Positions 37,343-48,143 of a stretch of DNA of 64,000 bases are shown here, piece by piece (within the stretch, counting starts at the first letter, position 1; every line of letters begins with the position of its first letter). The stretch spans positions 45,888,196 through 45,952,195 of the forward strand of contig NC_052618.1 in the NCBI RefSeq assembly GCF_016545825.1. Reading direction: 5' to 3'. Origin of the DNA: Eucalyptus grandis. Lineage: Eukaryota > Streptophyta > Magnoliopsida > Myrtales > Myrtaceae. A program made the position numbers and the translations under genes. The notes below the pieces were generated by a model. That model did no database searches. It worked only from the letters and a program-made list of their open reading frames with translations, and was not told the origin of the DNA.

Positions 37343-39315
37343 AGTCAAGTTGGAGTGATTTATACTCTCCATCAACAAGAAAGACATGGTTTGCGGCTGC
37401 AGTGCATGAAACTGCCAAATGACTTTTATAGTTTGAACATATACGACAGAAACAGATTCCTAAAAACAAATTGATACTCAAACAATCGAATATAAAAAAC
37501 AAACGCGGAAACGAGCTCAAAGATATATGTAACACCGAGTGAAAGAGACATCATAAAGATGAACATGTACCTTATTTGTCACAGATTAAGTACTTGTCGC
37601 AATCTTAGGAGATTTATTGAAATCTTTGGAGTTCCATTCTTCAAAAGAGTTTATTATTGTTAAATGAAGAAAACGTATGTTCCATCTCAGTTCAATTAAA
37701 ATTCCCATTTTCTTTTTATTTTTATATTTAGTAGTTATTTTTACTTAAAAAATAATTGTCAACTGCTCTTTCTCTCTTATGGCCCTTCCCTTATGGGCCG
37801 AGTTTGGCCCAACATGGGTGGACGAGCTTGGTTTGGTCCAACAAATAAAAAAATTATCATCTTCCATTCACACATGATGGGTCAAACATAATTTTTTCTT
37901 CTCATCTCTGCAACGTTCATACCAATAAATAATCTGTGCAACCATTATAATTTGAGAGCCCGCTGTCATATATCTATTAGGAATATAAAACAACTCAAAC
38001 TGGGTATTACGTTTTCAAATAGATATAATATGCAGTACCCTAAATCGATTTATCAATCATATTCATATCTCTTTCAATCTCTTTTTAATTTTGATATATT
38101 GTATTCACAATTATGATAATTTCAAAACAATCATAATTGGTCAACTTGTTACTACAAGACTAGAATGTGATTTTCCAAACTTGTTTTTTCTTTTTTCTTG
38201 GAAATTCTTAATTCAGTTGAACTTACTTTTCTAGAAATATCTAACTTGAGTTCACGTATGTACTCTTTCAAAGAATCCATCAGAACTTACATCTAGCATA
38301 AAAAACAAATAAAGTAAAACATGTGGGTTATTTTACTTTCAGACACAGTAAATATTATGTCATTATTTTAACACTCAATTTATGTGACTTTTATATTTTA
38401 AACTTGAGCTCTTGATTATTATTTAGATGACAAGTTTAAAATTTGTCTCATATCTATTTATCACACAGTAAATAGAAGCAATTATCCATGTAAGTAGGCT
38501 AATCTCTTATCTGTTCGATATGCTTTCTCAATTCTATAATGCACTAAGCATTAAGATGCATACACGTCAAACAAAAAACTCATAGGCATTAATAATGAAA
38601 GACGATTTCATTAAATTTAAACACTTAAGGAAATTACAATATTTAGTACATCAACCTTTACACAATCTTAAAGATTTTACATGACGACAAAAGACATATC
38701 TAAGTATTGACTTTGTCATAGGATCTGTTATCATTCAATGCGTAAATTTACATCTTTTTGTACAACAATATTCTTGACAAAGTTGTACTTAGTGTCTATA
38801 TATTTGGTATTGTCATGATATTTGGAATCCTTGTTATGCGCTATCACTGATTCGCTATCACAATTAATCAACAATGAGGTTGTAACATTCTTTTTTTTTT
38901 TGGTAAAAAATGTTGCAACATTCTTCGTAACATCTAAATGATCCAAGAATCTCTTAAATTAAACACTCTCCTATACAGTTGCTCATAATGCCACGAACTT
39001 GGTTTCCCTTATGGGCGGACGGGCTTGGTGGGGCCCAGCAAATAAAACACCATCAATATATTTTATTAGTAATTTAGGTTGAGCCCATGAATAGCTATTA
39101 GATATATATAATCTATTTCTCCTATAATGGAAGGTTGTAATAAAGAGATGCGATATGCTAATTATAGTGTAATGCTATGTAAGATGTAGCCCTAGTTAAG
39201 TTAATAGCAAACCAACCAAAAAAAAGTTAATGGCAATGATAATTTTTGTGTCTCAATTTCTCTTTTTTGCTTTCACTCTATTTTGTTGTGTTTGAACATT
39301 TAATCCTAACATGCC
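37343..39315. mobile_element. 2-kb insertion in the PIN pseudogene, Copia-derived at least in part
   Basis: It splits the exon 5 equivalent. The left side stops after GCCATGGCCGTGAGGTTCCTC..CCAGCC, and the right side resumes at GCCATCGCCTTCATCGCTATC. It contains a Copia RNase H fragment on the minus strand (listed separately). It also has two related direct repeats, 37788-37850 and 38998-39046, sharing 'ttcccttatgggc', 'ggacg(a/g)gcttgg' and 'caaataaaa'. These could be remnants of terminal repeats. Confidence 0.55.
38731..38946 (-). pseudogene. Ty1/Copia RNase H fragment
   Basis: An open stretch of 71 codons on the minus strand includes CDSESVIAHNKDSKYHDNTK followed by YIDTKYNFVK. This matches the conserved Copia polyprotein block in which an acidic residue and 'SAI' precede H-x-RTKHID-x-(R/K)YHFIR. 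The expected arginine of 'RTK' is Asn here, and no other polyprotein domains are readable nearby, so it is a decayed fragment. It lies inside the insertion that breaks PIN exon 5. Confidence 0.75.
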
Positions 39316-39391
39316 ATCGCCTTCATCGCTATCAAATTGTGCGGCACCTACTTCATATAGCCATCATCTAGGTAGGCATCCATTCCTCTAA

Positions 39392-40150
39392 GGCTGTGTT
39401 TGGTAGTCGGGATAAAATTCAAGATATGATATGATTTATCCTATCCTACGTTTGGTGCTCGCTCATGACAGGATAAAGTTGGATATAAAGGGGATATAGA
39501 CATGATAAAATTATCTCATGGGGGAGGTGAGATAAAGGTGGATAGGATTTCTAATGTCCATAATAGTAAAGTTATTTTTCTTGAATAACAAACTTATTAA
39601 ATTAGTAAAATTGAAATTATATTTCAATATAAATAATATTTAAATTATAATTTAAGAAATTAAAAATAAAAACATTAAAAAAATTATTTTTAATTAATCT
39701 TATTTTAATTTATATATTCAACTTTAATTCTATCTTATAATAAACATTCAATCTATAAATTAAATATTTATATTTATTATATATTTTAGGTATTTTTGTA
39801 TTTTAGGTATGTTAGTACATTTACTATTTGATAAAATTTTATTAAAGAATGATGAAAGGGGAAAAAATAATAATGAAAATAATATAAAAAAAAAAGAGGA
39901 AAAATAAAATAAAAAATAAAAGAATAGTGTTACGAGAGATTTTCACCATCTCCATTTATGAACATTTATGTTTATTTATAATGATATGCCGTTTATATAA
40001 AAAAAAATATACATAATATGATGTAAACATATCCAACTTAAATACTATGATTCACCAAATAATAGACGGGATATAAAAAAATTCCAGGATTTCATATCCC
40101 ATCCTATCCAATCCTATCCCGATTAGAAATCCGGATGACCAAACGTAGCC
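39392..40150. mobile_element. Tourist-type MITE, copy 2, in the PIN pseudogene intron
   Basis: A 759-bp element flanked by TAA (39389-39391 and 40151-40153). It begins GGCTGTGTTTGGTAGTCGGG and ends ATGACCAAACGTAGCC, so the inverted ends match better than in copy 1. The intact PIN gene has the unoccupied site at 28413-28415 in the same intron (CATTCCTCCTAAGTG). This shows the MITE entered after the duplication. Confidence 0.92.
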
Positions 40151-40609
40151 TAAAGATTTGGATGTTCCAGATTTGTCGTTTCGAGGAAAAGAAGTATACC
40201 ATAACACGTACATCAAGACTTGTTAATTTAATTCGATTTATTGAGGAATAGGGTTTCACGCGTCTAGAGCATGACATCTCACATTCGATTCCCACGCTCC
40301 GCCGCAGGATCAATTGACGCGAGAACGATTTCTCACAGTCCCGTCGACAATGACACGGTCCGCTTCAACAAGGAATAGTCAGCCATTCTTCACCGCGTAG
40401 TAGTCCTAAAACCATTGAACTTTCAAATACGCCGAACGCATCGAATATTCTTTTCTTCTCATTGCGGCCGAGCACCTGATGTTCTTTTCAAATCACGCAA
40501 AAACCCTTTTTCGCATGGTCATATTCGAAATGCCGATAGCCCTGCCGACCCTGCCGATCACGCTTGTCTATCACATTTCTCCTATGGCACAGATCCTTAG
40601 AAGTGATGA

Positions 40610-43600
40610 TATAAAATTTGTGAATATTTTCTTTATAAACGTTCTTTTTTCTCACTTTATTGCAAGCAAGCTAGAATGGGAAGAGAGAATGCCATGAGAT
40701 ACGGGAACTTCGAAAGCTCATGGACTTTTTGTGCTTTTTTCCTTATTTTTCTCCTTTTTCCAAAGCACGTGATTGTGTTTGTCGCAACATTTTCATAAAG
40801 TTCCGGAGCCTCTAAAGGCTCTTGAGTTAAAGTTTCACTATTTGGTAACATAATTTCAGGGACTTTCGATGAAAATTAAAGTTTTGAAAATGCTCGAAGT
40901 TCAAAGTTCAAAGTAACTTAGGACGAGCTTGGACTTATAGCAATTCGAAAATGCTTCTTCATGGATTCGATAAACTTGCTTTCTTTTAATTTTGCCCTCA
41001 TTAAGCCATTTAAATTTCAATTTTACCCTTATTAGCAAAATAGATCTTACCATCGAATAAAGGCATTGACGCAAGGGCTCAAATGAGCTCAAATCTCTTC
41101 AATGCTTGTTGTCTGGGGTCTCTCGACCTCAGCGTCACGTTGCCTCTTTGTTCGTCTCACCATTCCTAGGGTTGCAAGATTTTAGAGGCTCGCGCGACTC
41201 GTGGCCTCACCTTTGGTTGATGCTCGTTGGATCCTGCAACCCTTGCCCTCACGTTTTTACTTTTTTCTTAATTCTACCTTCCTTCAAAGTTGCTTTATGA
41301 ATATGGATTAAAAGTCAATTGTCCAATCTCCACTCGGTTTTTCTTAAAACACCTCGAGTCAAAAAAAAATTTGTCCACATGTAAGGTTATTCTCCTAAAT
41401 CTCTCCCAAACGCATCCTAGTGGGCTTGGGATCGCTGTCCAGGCAGGAATTATTTGATGACTTCGGGTAGAGTTTTGGAAAGAGAGGAAAATATGGTGAA
41501 AGCTCTTTAGGATAGCTCTAGGAGTCAAGAAAAAGAGAAAAAAGGTAGTGTGTTTTTCCTCTGCTTTTTCCGCTTTTGATTCGCCCACGATCCTGTCCCA
41601 CCGCTTACGAAAAAGTGTTGTACGGGGTGTTGAATTTCGTGCCTTTTTTGTGGAAAAAACAGGACCTATTTTTCGTTATATTAATAAAAAGATATGCTTC
41701 CGGTTTCCTCCATGGAAAGATAGGGGAATATATAGTACTCGAGATAACGATTTGTGTATTGTGGTATAAAAAATATCTATTTACTAGGTTTCAGTTAATC
41801 GTATTATTGTGACATATCTTCATTTATCTTTTTGGTGAATTTTTCCTAATCTTATATCATGTTTGAGTCAGATTTATCTGATGGCTTTCTTATTCTTTCT
41901 TTATCAATTTCTCTAAAGAGTGATTAATCTTAACAAAGTTAGTGACTTTGGGGTATATTTAGAATTACTTTTTCCCATTTAACTTTCCTTTTATAAAATT
42001 TTAATGGTTCACGTATTTTAATTTTCGCACTCCAATAGTCCCTAAATTTGAATTTCATCACATAAATTGGGATTTCTTTTTTTTTTTTTGTAATTTTTCA
42101 ATGAAAATTATTTATTATGGCCATAATGCAAAAGGGGTACATTTTATATTAAAAAAAAAAGAACATTCCACCATGCCAGATCTTTTGAAATAAAAGGCAA
42201 GGTCCTTGACCTCCATTGAATCTCAAACCATGTAGAAAAGGCCTTTTCCATGTTTTTTCTTTTACGCCACCCAATGCCGCAATTCCAGTTCAATTAGCCT
42301 TTATAGTACTCAGTTCCTTCCCATGCAATTCAACAGGGCAATATTACTTCCAAATCTAAAATATTTAAATATAAATTATTATCAATGATGAAAATATTTT
42401 TATCATATACTTTCTTCAAGCAACATAAATAATTATTTGTCAAGAAAACATATTGCGCAACCTAAAAGCTAACTAGCATGTGATCCTTTCCTGCTTGCCT
42501 TTATAAATAATGCAATCACGGAATCGAAGGCCATATTCTCCTCACGATCTCTTTATGCCTGTACGGGACATCTCCCGTCGTGACTGATTGCGGAATAAAT
42601 AAATAAATAAAAAGATTTGACCGGGAATCGCCACCCAACCACTCCGAAGCGGACACGTGGCGGTATCCATCGTGGGGAGAGGGGCGGACGAGGTGGTCCG
42701 TTTTCTCCGCGTCAGCGGGTCAAACCCGGAGCCCGGGTTCGTCAGAGGCCTGTCCCCCCCAAATCATTCGAGGTTTGTCTTCGGACAGAACGACGTAAAT
42801 TCGACGGTGTCGTGCAGGAGTGAGCAACGAACGACGACTCTTTTCTTCCTTCTCCCTCTGACGCGAAAGCTAGAAACCAAACCGGGATTTCCTTGTCATG
42901 ACGCATCCTCCGACGAGTGAATCTCTCCGGGCCCGGCGTGCCCGGTTCTTCCCGGTTTGACCCGGAATCCGTGTGACCATTGATTGTTCAGGTCGTTTGT
43001 CTACTATCTTAGGAATAATATAGAAAGTCCGACTGTGCGTACAAGTGGCCAAATGACGTCGAGATGCTAGTCCCGTAGGGTGAACATGTGTTCAGGTATA
43101 ATTGAGAACTTGAAAATCAAACCGGCAAGAACCAATCCAGTTTTGAATTCTAAAGTATGCATGATAGGTGCTAAATTTCAAAATTGGAGAATAGTTTTCA
43201 ACGGACAGACTAAAACAATCCATGCGAAGACACACGATTCTATGGCATTCTACGACGTCCATAGTGAGTACGTAATTTGAAACCACTTGTATGAGTTTCT
43301 ATTTTCAATGATAACCATGACTGAGAATTTTATCTTTTTAATGTTTTACATTTTTGTCTGTCTAATTATGAGTTGTCATCAGTAAATTATAGAAAAGTGA
43401 TAATCATTAGAGGTAATGATTTATTGCAATTGATTAATTAAATATATAGGTGAAATCTGGGTAGATCTTAAAACCTGTAATAGGGTAGGCTATAGATTCT
43501 TGGATATTTTAAACCTAAATGAAATCTAGAATTACTCACTTCTATTTAAACGGGCCGACTAGATCCCTCCTATTCGATGGGCGAAACATTCTCATCCGAT

Positions 43601-44280
43601 TTTCGTTTTTTCGCCCGACGTTCACGGGTTGCGAAAATTTCAAATGTCAGATTTTTCAAGCGATGTGTTGTCACTTCGAAAAAAGCACCAATGGGGTCCG
43701 TGATCGTGTGGTCCCTTGGTGGACTCATGTGATGTGGGGATTTATTTCCTTCCATTTTGTCAAAAGCGGTGATTGGAACCAAACGTTGCATGTGCGCAGG
43801 GGGGTTAAAAGGATTGAATTCCCAGCCAACGAGGTCGGGGCTCTTTGACAAAAAGCTGAGGATGTGGGTGCTTTCTTTGCAGTGACTTCTCCATTTTGAT
43901 CGGATTCCTTCAGGCTTTTTCCCTCTTTAAGTACGAACGGATGGACCCCGGGCTTTTTGACATCGGCTCTATCGTTTTGCTTTTTTGTCCCCGAACTCGG
44001 AGGTCGGCCCACGGTCGGCACACGTCTTTCCGTCTCTTGGGAATCGATCCCGGGTCGTGCTCACGAAGAGTCGTCCGGCATCAACACGTCGTGCACCCCT
44101 TTTTTCTACTCTAGATGCCTCCCGACCTTAATATATCTCGGTTTTGTAATTCGACGACTTCTCCGTCGCGCGATTTCTCCATGAGCAGGATCTAAGAGTT
44201 ATATAGGTACTGAGTTATCTATTTGTGCAACGAATTCACCCTCGTCGTTGAGCATGTACTCATTAGTCTCGTAATAATTT
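40610..44280. repeat. Duplicated PIN 3' flank, unit 2
   Basis: Collinear with 30226-33950 (landmarks given there). It carries sequence not shared with unit 1 at about 42350-42610 and 42900-43500. No gene is recognised. Confidence 0.75.
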
Positions 44281-44789
44281 TGAGCGAGTCTTGGTGGTTT
44301 CCTCTAAGTTTTTGCAATCTTAAATGCCATTCAAAGCATTGCTGACGAGATCCCAAATCATAAGGGGCGATCGGGTGAAGCCGTGATCTGAATACAAGGA
44401 AAAATGACATCTTTCACGTCCATGGTCTGCAGGATAAAATGGGACGATGGCTGATGTCTCTCTTATGTGTGTAGCTTCGTTCTCTAGCATGGGGACTCAC
44501 ATTCTGCAATTTGCCAAATGCCTTTGAGAGAGAGAGAGAGAGAGATGTACGGCAAACCACCGGCGCAAGGAGATAGCAGCAGTAGGTTGGAGGTGAGGAG
44601 AACTCTAGGCCATAGGTTTCACCGGCTAAAACTCGGCTGGACCGAATTTGGGTTAAGCTGACCGGCCTGAGAAGACTGTAGTGGATCAGGGTGAGCCCAT
44701 GCTAAATGGACTTTTGCTCGGCCCAACCAATTCTTTTGCTTAGATCCAAATAAAGATGGGTTTTATCCAGAAATAAGAGGGAAATGAAG

Positions 44790-45048
44790 ATGCCCGGCAG
44801 CCCATGGGCAAGGGCTGCAATGCCCTAGCCGGGCACGAGTGAAGGTTAGAGCCCTCGTTGGATTCGGCAAAGTTATCGCCCTCACATAATTTGTCATGAA
44901 CGACAGCAAGGGTGTAGTGGCCCTTGCCCACCCTCGTTGTGGCTGGCAAGGGCCTAGGCAATGGCCGGCAATGCCCTTGCCTTGCCAAATCTAGCGAGGG
45001 CTTTATAGTCCTCGCCCAAGGCTCAGCAAGGGTTGCCAATCCTATGTA

Positions 45049-45097
<49 letters not shown>

Positions 45098-45405
45098 TTA
45101 AAATCTTTTTAAAAAATCATTCATGTCAATATTGATTGCATTGCATAAGATACTGGTGCTGATTAGATTGGCACATCAGCAATATCTAGCTAAAATTAGC
45201 TGGAATGATTAAATTGGCAATTCAATAAAAAATTTCAGACTAGTTTGGCAAACAGTTTAAAGGTTTATAATTAAGTTGGCACAATCAAAAGATTTATAAT
45301 TGAAATTGGCAAGTCGTCTTAAGACTAATTTGACAAAATTACAAAGTTTTATATTGAATTAGTGATCATACAATAGGTTTATCATTTTATGGATAATTTT
45401 CCCCA
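44790..45405. mobile_element. Foldback element with GC-rich core and (AAT)n
   Basis: The core at 44795-45030 repeats 'gcaagggcc' and 'gccctcg' motifs in both orientations. Then comes an (AAT)n run at 45048-45094, and then the AT-rich 'aaaggtttataattaagttggcac' arm. A related core with 'ggcaatggccgtgatggccc' is at 61255-61430. The insertion is absent from unit B. Confidence 0.5.
45048..45094. repeat. (AAT)n microsatellite
   Basis: About 15 trinucleotide units. Confidence 0.9.
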
Positions 45406-45462
45406 AAATCACTAGACCTAAAAAGTGTGCCCCATTGTCTTTTACAATACTTAGACTACTTT

Positions 45463-46006
45463 TTTTTTTTTTGTGGTCAAAATGAGTTATATTATTTATA
45501 TTATACGGCAGAGACAACAAACCCCGTAGGTGGGGCATCCAAACATAGCAACGTCCAAAGGCTTAGAGGAGGAGAGGCCCACCAACGTGGAGGGAGAGTC
45601 TTCATACGCTGTTGTCTCGCGGCCCAGTCCGCTATTGCGTTTGCTGATCTTGGACAGTAAGTTAAGCCCACTAACGGCAAATGCTGCATAAGACTTTTAC
45701 ATTCGAACAGTGCCCGCACGTGCTTGCCAGTTCATTTCTTCTTCCTTTGTCAAACAGTTCACGACAGATTGATTGTCGGTCTCAACCAAAGCCTCCCCGA
45801 CTTTTTTTCTCTTTCAAGTACTTCGGGGCTTCGAGAACCCCTAGGGTTTCAAGCCGCAGCACCGATTCCGCCCTGGACAAGTTTTGTGAATCCGTCAATG
45901 AGGCTACCGGAGGAGTCCCGGACGACGCAAGCCACGGCTCCTTCCATCGATCCCTCGCACAACGACCCATCTACATTAATCTTGAAGGAACCAGCTTTCG
46001 GAGCTT
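45463..46006 (-). mobile_element. 5'-truncated LINE insertion with RNase H domain remnant
   Basis: A perfect 16-bp target duplication, ATACTTAGACTACTTT, lies at 45447-45462 and 46007-46022. A T-run just inside the left copy is the poly-A tail of a minus-strand element. On that strand the 5' end begins at once with FKINVDGSLCEGSMEGAVAC, then VVRDSSGSLIDGF, and further on LTYCPRSANAIADWAARQQ. These are the start and end of an RVT_3-type RNase H domain, as found at the C-terminus of some plant LINE ORF2 proteins. The frame is broken between them. Reverse transcriptase and endonuclease are absent, so this is a dead 544-bp truncated copy. Confidence 0.88.
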
Positions 46007-46292
46007 ATACTTAGACTACTTTGAGAGATAGATATAGATCGATTAGTAATCGATGTTCAAGCTCTTTACATATTTAAAATTGACTTATTGACTGAGAAAT
46101 TGAAGTGAGTAAGTGAATTAGGCCCCTGACTGATACGAATCATCTTTGCTCCCTACTCATCGACCCAATTGGCGAGGTAATTCACAGTCTGATATCAACC
46201 AATCTAAGGAAGGTTTCTTCATCCCCAAAAGGAAAGTGCTCCGGTCCGGGCCTTCTCCTAAAAAAGAGAAAAGAAAAAGAACAGATAAATGT

Positions 46293-46743
46293 CCCGAATT
46301 TGGGTTGGGCTGAAAATGCTTTCCAAAACTGATGGACCTTAGAAGACTGGAGTGGATCGGGCCGAGCCCATGCTAAATGGGCTTCTGCTCGGTCCAACCA
46401 ACCCTTTGCTTAGATCCAAATAAAGATGGGTTTTATCTAAAACTGAAAATGGGAAATGAAGATGAATAATCTGTTCAAATCTGCCATTCTATCAGGTCAA
46501 ATCATCCTAGAGCTGAAAAGCGGGGTCTTTCACAATACTCATTCTACTTTGCGAGAGAGAGACACACACACATCGATCGATTAGTAATCGATGTTCAAGG
46601 ACGTTACACATACAGACTTATTGACTAAGAAAATCGACGGGGATAAGTGAATCAAGCACCCGATTGATATGAATCATCTTTGCTCTCTCCTCACCAACTC
46701 AATTAGTAAGATAATTTACGGTTCGATGCCAACAATCTAAAGT
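46293..46743. repeat. Second tandem duplication, unit B (pre-insertion form)
   Basis: Lacks both insertions of unit A. The unoccupied counterpart of the LINE target is at 46535-46550 (ATACTCATTCTACTTT). Confidence 0.8.
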
Positions 46744-46809
46744 TGCGGAAAATGATTAGTCAACCTAAAACACTTTTCAATTGACCAAAGTATTTGTGCA
46801 TAAATTTAA

Positions 46810-47695
46810 GGGAAATTCCAAATAAGGACCCTGAGTGAATCTATATTATCAAATAAGGACTCAAAGTGAATTTTGTGTCAAATAAGGATCCAAAGTGAAT
46901 CCATTGTTTCGAATAAGAACCCGAAGTAAATTTTGTGTCAAATAAAAATCTGAAGTGGTCAAGTTAATCTCTATTAAGAACCTTAGCTCGCCAGCAGACA
47001 TTTCCAACGATTAAAATAGGGACAATTTTGTTAGAAATTTGTGATTGGAAAAAAAAAAGGAAAATTCTAAATTAATTAAGTTTAGGTTTTCCATTTAGAT
47101 GTTTACGTTTTCTTCTTTCTTCTCCCCCGCTGCTCCTTAACCAAATCACTGCCCATTCATCGTCACGACTCGATTCTCATCGCTTAATCAATTCTCGTCG
47201 CTCCTCGTCTTGCTTGACCGATGGAGAACTTGGGTCTCCGCAAACAAAGAAAAAAGCATTTGGTTTTCTTCTTGTTTTTGTATTCCTACCTCAACCGGCG
47301 GAGAATTTGGGTCTTTGACTTTGCGGAGGATGGGTACAAGGAATTGGGAGAACTTCGGTCTTTGACTTTGCAGAGGATAGGTACAAGGAACAGGAGATCG
47401 TAGAAAACCTAGGGTTTTTTTTTTTTTTTTTCTATTTTAGGATTTGTTAATTTTCCCTAGATTTTTTTGGGACAAAATTGCCCAAACTCCGGTCGTCGGA
47501 AATGTCACCTGCTTGATAGCCGGTGAATATTTGTCTAACTAGCAAGCTCAGGTCCTTATTTGGAATTGATTCAACCATTTCGGGTTCTTATTTGAGACAA
47601 TGGATCTACTTTAGGTCATTATCTGATACAAAATTTGTTTTAAGTCCTTATTTGAGAAAATTGACCTATTTCAGGTCCTTATTTGGAATTTTCCC
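46810..47695. mobile_element. Non-autonomous Mutator-like element
   Basis: An 886-bp element with inverted ends GGGAAATTCCAAATAAGGAC at the left and the complement of GTCCTTATTTGGAATTTTCC at the right. A perfect 9-bp target duplication, TAAATTTAA, lies at 46801-46809 and 47696-47704. A 9-bp duplication is characteristic of Mutator-like elements. Each arm repeats an 'aaataaggac(c/t)-aaagtgaat' phrase several times. The middle (about 47100-47400) is different in composition and has a 60-codon open frame from ATG 47221 with an internal direct repeat ('ggtctttgactttgc-gagga'). It could be captured host DNA, but I recognise no gene. Confidence 0.85.
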
Positions 47696-48143
47696 TAAAT
47701 TTAAGAAAGTAAATTATTCTTTTCTTTTTTTCTTTTTCATTTATTTTTTTCGTTTTCCTTCTTCTTTGGCTAATTGTTGGCTACAGCGAAAGCCAACAAT
47801 CGAACATAGGTGAGCTCGAGCCTTACCAATCTAGTGATACTTGAGCTCTTGCCAGTCCACACCTATGGCCAGTATTTAGTAGTTGCTGAAGCTTAGTGAC
47901 TTATGGAGGGGAAACAAATTAAAATCAAATCAAATAATATTTAATTTTTTTTTTTGTTATGAGATTGAAATCATCTTCTAAAAAAAAATCTAAATATCAA
48001 AAAAATGTTTTTAATCACATTTCACCACTTACCAAACAACAACAAAAATATTTGCTTTCTCGAAAAAACAATTTTTTGAAAAAATGTATTCCTTTATTAT
48101 AAATTTGTCCTCGAAATAAAAACACTCCAATGTAGGTTTCTTC

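Larger units (their letters stand above)
34645..40605 (+). pseudogene. Wrecked tandem duplicate of the PIN gene
   Basis: Introns are retained, so this is a DNA-level duplicate rather than a retrocopy. Homology starts at about codon 7 of PIN exon 1 (GTGCTGG...GTGGCGATGATCCTGGCC) with no upstream ATG. Damage includes a missing base at about 34726, and a deletion from mid exon 1 to mid exon 2 at about 34870. An insertion of about 0.95 kb lies at 34981-35935, and most of the loop and exon 3 start are lost. Near 36110 there is an extra G. Exon 4 lost 54 nt between two TGGGA direct repeats (junction about 36563). A 2-kb insertion follows exon 5 codons at about 37343-39315, a MITE sits in the next intron, and exon 6 is heavily decayed (about 40300-40410). 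Exon 7 remnant is at 40513-40590 (VIF-MPIALPTLPITLVYHI-like). No functional carrier can be made. Confidence 0.93.
44641..46206. repeat. Second tandem duplication, unit A (with two insertions)
   Basis: Matches 46293-46743 in order: CCGAATTTGGGTT, 'agaagactg-agtggatc', 'gatccaaataaagatgggtttta', then 'atcgattagtaatcgatgttcaa', 'cgaatcatctttgctc' and 'caatctaa'. Unit A is longer because of a foldback element at about 44790-45405 and the LINE at 45463-46006. Confidence 0.8.
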
